From: Neodiprion pinetum
Taxonomy: Eukaryota > Arthropoda > Insecta > Hymenoptera > Diprionidae
Assembly (NCBI RefSeq): GCF_021155775.2
Contig: NC_060238.1
Location: forward strand, 23,156,470-23,220,469
Direction: 5' to 3'
Length of the DNA stretch: 64,000 nucleotides
A program made the position numbers and the translations under genes. A model generated the notes under the pieces. The model was not told the DNA's origin, searched no databases, and saw only the letters and a program-made list of their open reading frames with translations. Positions 61,388 through 64,000 of the stretch are shown piece by piece. The first letter of the stretch is position 1; every line of letters starts with the position of its first letter.

Positions 61388-63894
61388 TTTCTAATTTGGT
61401 CAATATTGTTTGCACCACGTGCCTTGAGAATCACTTATCCAATCATGCAATTATTTTGCAAACCATGCAAAGTGTTCCGACAGTGATTTTAGGTTGACGT
61501 AAACACCGACGTCATTAACGAGGAAAAGTGTCAATTACCACATCACAACGTTGTATCATTGACCGTTCATTTCTCATCAATGTTCTACTATCACTGCAAC
61601 TCAAAAAGAATCGACGGAGGTTAGCTAAAGACCTTTACAAAATGCAAACACTCAACGCCTTCCTGTATAATACACCTGTTCAACTCATACCTATTGTATA
61701 TTCAGCCGGGATAATTTGTGAAAATGTGAAGTGATATCAGAGTGTCTGTCTTAAATGATTTATTGAAAGTCATAGTAATAAGAACATGTCCCCATCAGTT
61801 GATAGGCTTCGTTGGGGAGAAGGATGGGATGAACTGTGCTATTACGAGTATGTATGCCCTTCTCTTGACATATTGGAACACCTGCATTTGCATCTGGAAC
61901 ACGGAGAATAGCTGTTAACATTTGGCGTTTGGAAAATTTTTCATCGTAACACCCTGACGTATTTCAAAGCATCGAAAAAACAAATTTGCGTAAAGTTTCG
62001 AACGATCAAATAAACCGAAACACGTACCTCTACGAACTTGAATTTTTCCATTCAGGTAAACAAATTACAAAATTACTAACTTTCATGGATCAGAACATTT
62101 CTTCCGGTCAAATTCGAATTGTTTATGTACCAATATAAAACGATCGCTTTGATTATTGGGGTGGGTTTCAAAATTCCGAAAGACCAAAAACGCGGATGAT
62201 TGTAAGTCCGAAATTTTCGAAATACGAGTTTTGAAACCACGAATGATCATTGTACCGAAGTTTGGATTTTCGATAAGTCATCCAGCAGAATAATTGTCTT
62301 CCCGAAAGTTTATTCAACCAAACCTTCTCTTATCCGAAAAAGTATTTTCAGAACAGGCTGCATGCCAAACGACCAAAGCACAGAATGTGAAGATACAGAA
62401 AAATAAAAGCTTCGAAATTAAATATTGAGAGCGGCTGATACTTCGAACAGCCGCGAAAGCGAAAAAATTAGTTGCCGACAATCAAAGTTCAGTGGGAGCA
62501 AAATTACGATCGGGAAAATGCATAATGGCCAAAAAGCCGAAAGAGCGCGAGACGATTGTCATAATTATGCAGGCAGAGTTATACAAGATGGCACCAGATA
62601 CCGTCCACTGGATATGTGTGGCGTTGTAGAGAATTTATGAGTTTCTGACGTCATCCGTCCTTTCGGCATTTTGGCCATTCTGTCTTTAGTGGGTTCCAGG
62701 TTTTTGAACATTCGAGTGTTTGCTTAGTCGTTATTGATGAATTCGGATTCGTAGATTTTCGTCAAAGGCACGTGCCTGTGATTTGAAAATTCGACTTTTT
62801 GACTCTTCGGTATTTCCACAATTCGATGTATATCTTTTCGTAATCTTGGCCATTCGCAAAAAAAAAAAAAAAATTCGGTATAAATTAATTAATCTTAGGT
62901 TGAAATCCGTGGCGATTAGCGCCTTAGTTTTGTGAAGTACGACTGCCATTAACGCTTTCGAGTAATTTTTTGTTATGGTTTTATTATTGTAGGTTGTTAC
63001 CGAGAGTCCGACTTGCGCAAGTAAATTTAAGATAGATTCGATATTTTGTATTTCTTTATTTTTGCATCGAGTTTGCCAAGAGCATATTGAGTATTATGTT
63101 TCTCTTCTTTTTTTTTTTATTGCTTATCGCTTCCAGTAAAGAATATATGTATTTTTTTTATCTTGCTTTTTGTTAATTTGCGTAGCGTACAAGTGTTCTT
63201 TATTTATCTGTGAAAAATTACTCCTCCCCTCTCCGCGGTACTGAGCTATCTCGTGCAGAAGAGTACAGCCAAGGATTAGCGCAGCTGACGATTGAGAGGC
63301 GTGTTGACCACGCTAGACGCCCAACAAAGGTTCCCGACGTGTTTTGTAGGATGAATTTTTCCAGCTTTCATCGCAGATCCCCAATTTATTTTCTACACGA
63401 TAAGTTCTCGGTCTCATCTCCGGATGGCCGAGTGGCAGCGAAAATCTCCGTCACGATATACACAACAAAATCTAAGAAATTTAAGCACGAACACACGCGC
63501 GATATAATAAATTATACTCTAACAAAAATATCAATAATTTATTGGCGATAATTACTTTTATTAAAATTTAATTATTAGCAAGATGTACAGCGTGTTTTAC
63601 TGAACCTTGGCCAAACTAGACTCGAGCCGCGTTTACGCAAATGCGCGTCACCCAGGCAGATAGCTGAGCATAAGTGCTCACAATCAGTCTCATTCACTAC
63701 CAAGGAAAAAGTATGCGCAGTGCGCCTAAACGAGTTTTTGCTTAAAAAATATGAAAAATAGCTCCGTGTGAACGGAAACATTGTGCCAAGTTACACGATG
63801 TTCATGCGTCTTGATTGCAAGAGGGAACAACTTATCTGAACTGAAGTTTGCATATTCAGACGTTACACGGGTATCTTTCACATATTTTGCAAAA
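61388..63894. other. Intergenic, right flank of the cluster
   Basis: About 2.5 kb upstream of gene 4 with no gene supported. It has an inverted-repeat pair at 62524-62543 and 62660-62679. A TGGCCGAGTGG string near 63427 resembles a tRNA A box, but no B box follows. Whether the transporter cluster goes on beyond the window cannot be told. Confidence 0.5.
62524..62679. repeat. Inverted repeat, possible foldback element
   Basis: AATGGCCAAAAAGCCGAAAG at 62524-62543 is repeated in inverse at 62660-62679 with one mismatch, 116 bp apart. A third TTGGCCATTCG copy lies near 62847. The surroundings are rich in TTCGAAA-like words. It may be a decayed non-autonomous element; borders are unknown. Confidence 0.45.
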
Positions 63895-64000
63895 CATTCA
63901 CTGTATGTATACATATCAGATGCCATCGATGGATTTCCAAAGATGCCGTTTATTTGCGCTTCGGAAATCAGAAGGAAAAACCTGAAACGCATACATCGGG
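63895..64000. repeat. Second copy of the 106-bp dispersed repeat
   Basis: Matches 56174-56279 with about four differences and runs to the end of the window, so its full length is not visible. In both copies a frame on the minus strand reads EAQINGIFGNPSMASDMYTY, but I do not take it as a gene. Confidence 0.75.

Noticed and set aside
63420..63460. tRNA-like A box TGGCCGAGTGG
   Set aside because: No B box (GGTTCGAATCC type) at the right distance and no acceptor-stem pairing, so neither a tRNA nor a clear SINE.
1..64000. CRISPR arrays, operons, bacterial or viral insertions
   Set aside because: No regularly spaced repeats, no prokaryotic gene runs; genes have introns throughout apart from the single-exon small HSP.

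Overview
The window is nuclear DNA of an insect, most likely a hymenopteran. It is AT-rich with short GT-AG introns, and carries an intact 7tm_6 odorant receptor, a RIC-type Cys-loop channel and an insect-type small heat shock protein. I joined exons by eye from splice signals, reading phase and family conservation. No transcript evidence was available.

Layout. 0-7 kb: two tandem (+) genes for secreted proteins of a family I do not recognise (270 and 275 aa) with almost identical exon architecture, plus a decayed copy of the first exon at 186-242. 9.2-11.4 kb: an odorant receptor (+, 406 aa). 13.2-22.0 kb: a 14-exon non-lysosomal glucosylceramidase, GBA2 type (-). 23.0-24.5 kb: CPLANE2/RSG1 small GTPase-like gene (+), convergent with a Cys-loop ligand-gated channel (-, 24.7-26.6 kb). 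27.5-28.9 kb: PEX11 (-). 31.0-35.6 kb: ceramide transfer protein CERT (-). 37.5-37.9 kb: single-exon small heat shock protein (-).

38.8-61.4 kb is an FLVCR-like (SLC49, major facilitator) transporter cluster, all on the minus strand: four intact six-exon genes (502, 500, 500 and 490 aa) and, between the first and second, at least five decayed relics (46.3-52.5 kb). A complete-looking DNA transposon (42.6-45.25 kb, 44-bp terminal inverted repeats, intact two-exon 603-aa candidate DDE-type transposase) sits between gene 1 and the relics. Genes 2 and 3 lie in a 3.25-kb tandem duplication whose 5' halves are far more alike than their 3' halves.

Functional theme. GBA2 makes ceramide from glucosylceramide, CERT moves ceramide from ER to Golgi, and FLVCR proteins in vertebrates carry choline/ethanolamine, so several neighbours touch sphingolipid and phospholipid head-group metabolism; this may be coincidence. 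The most notable signals are the FLVCR-like birth-and-death cluster with loss of the substrate-cage tryptophan in two copies, the transposon, the unassigned secreted pair, and several short inverted-repeat elements, one of which lies 18 bp from a GBA2 splice donor.
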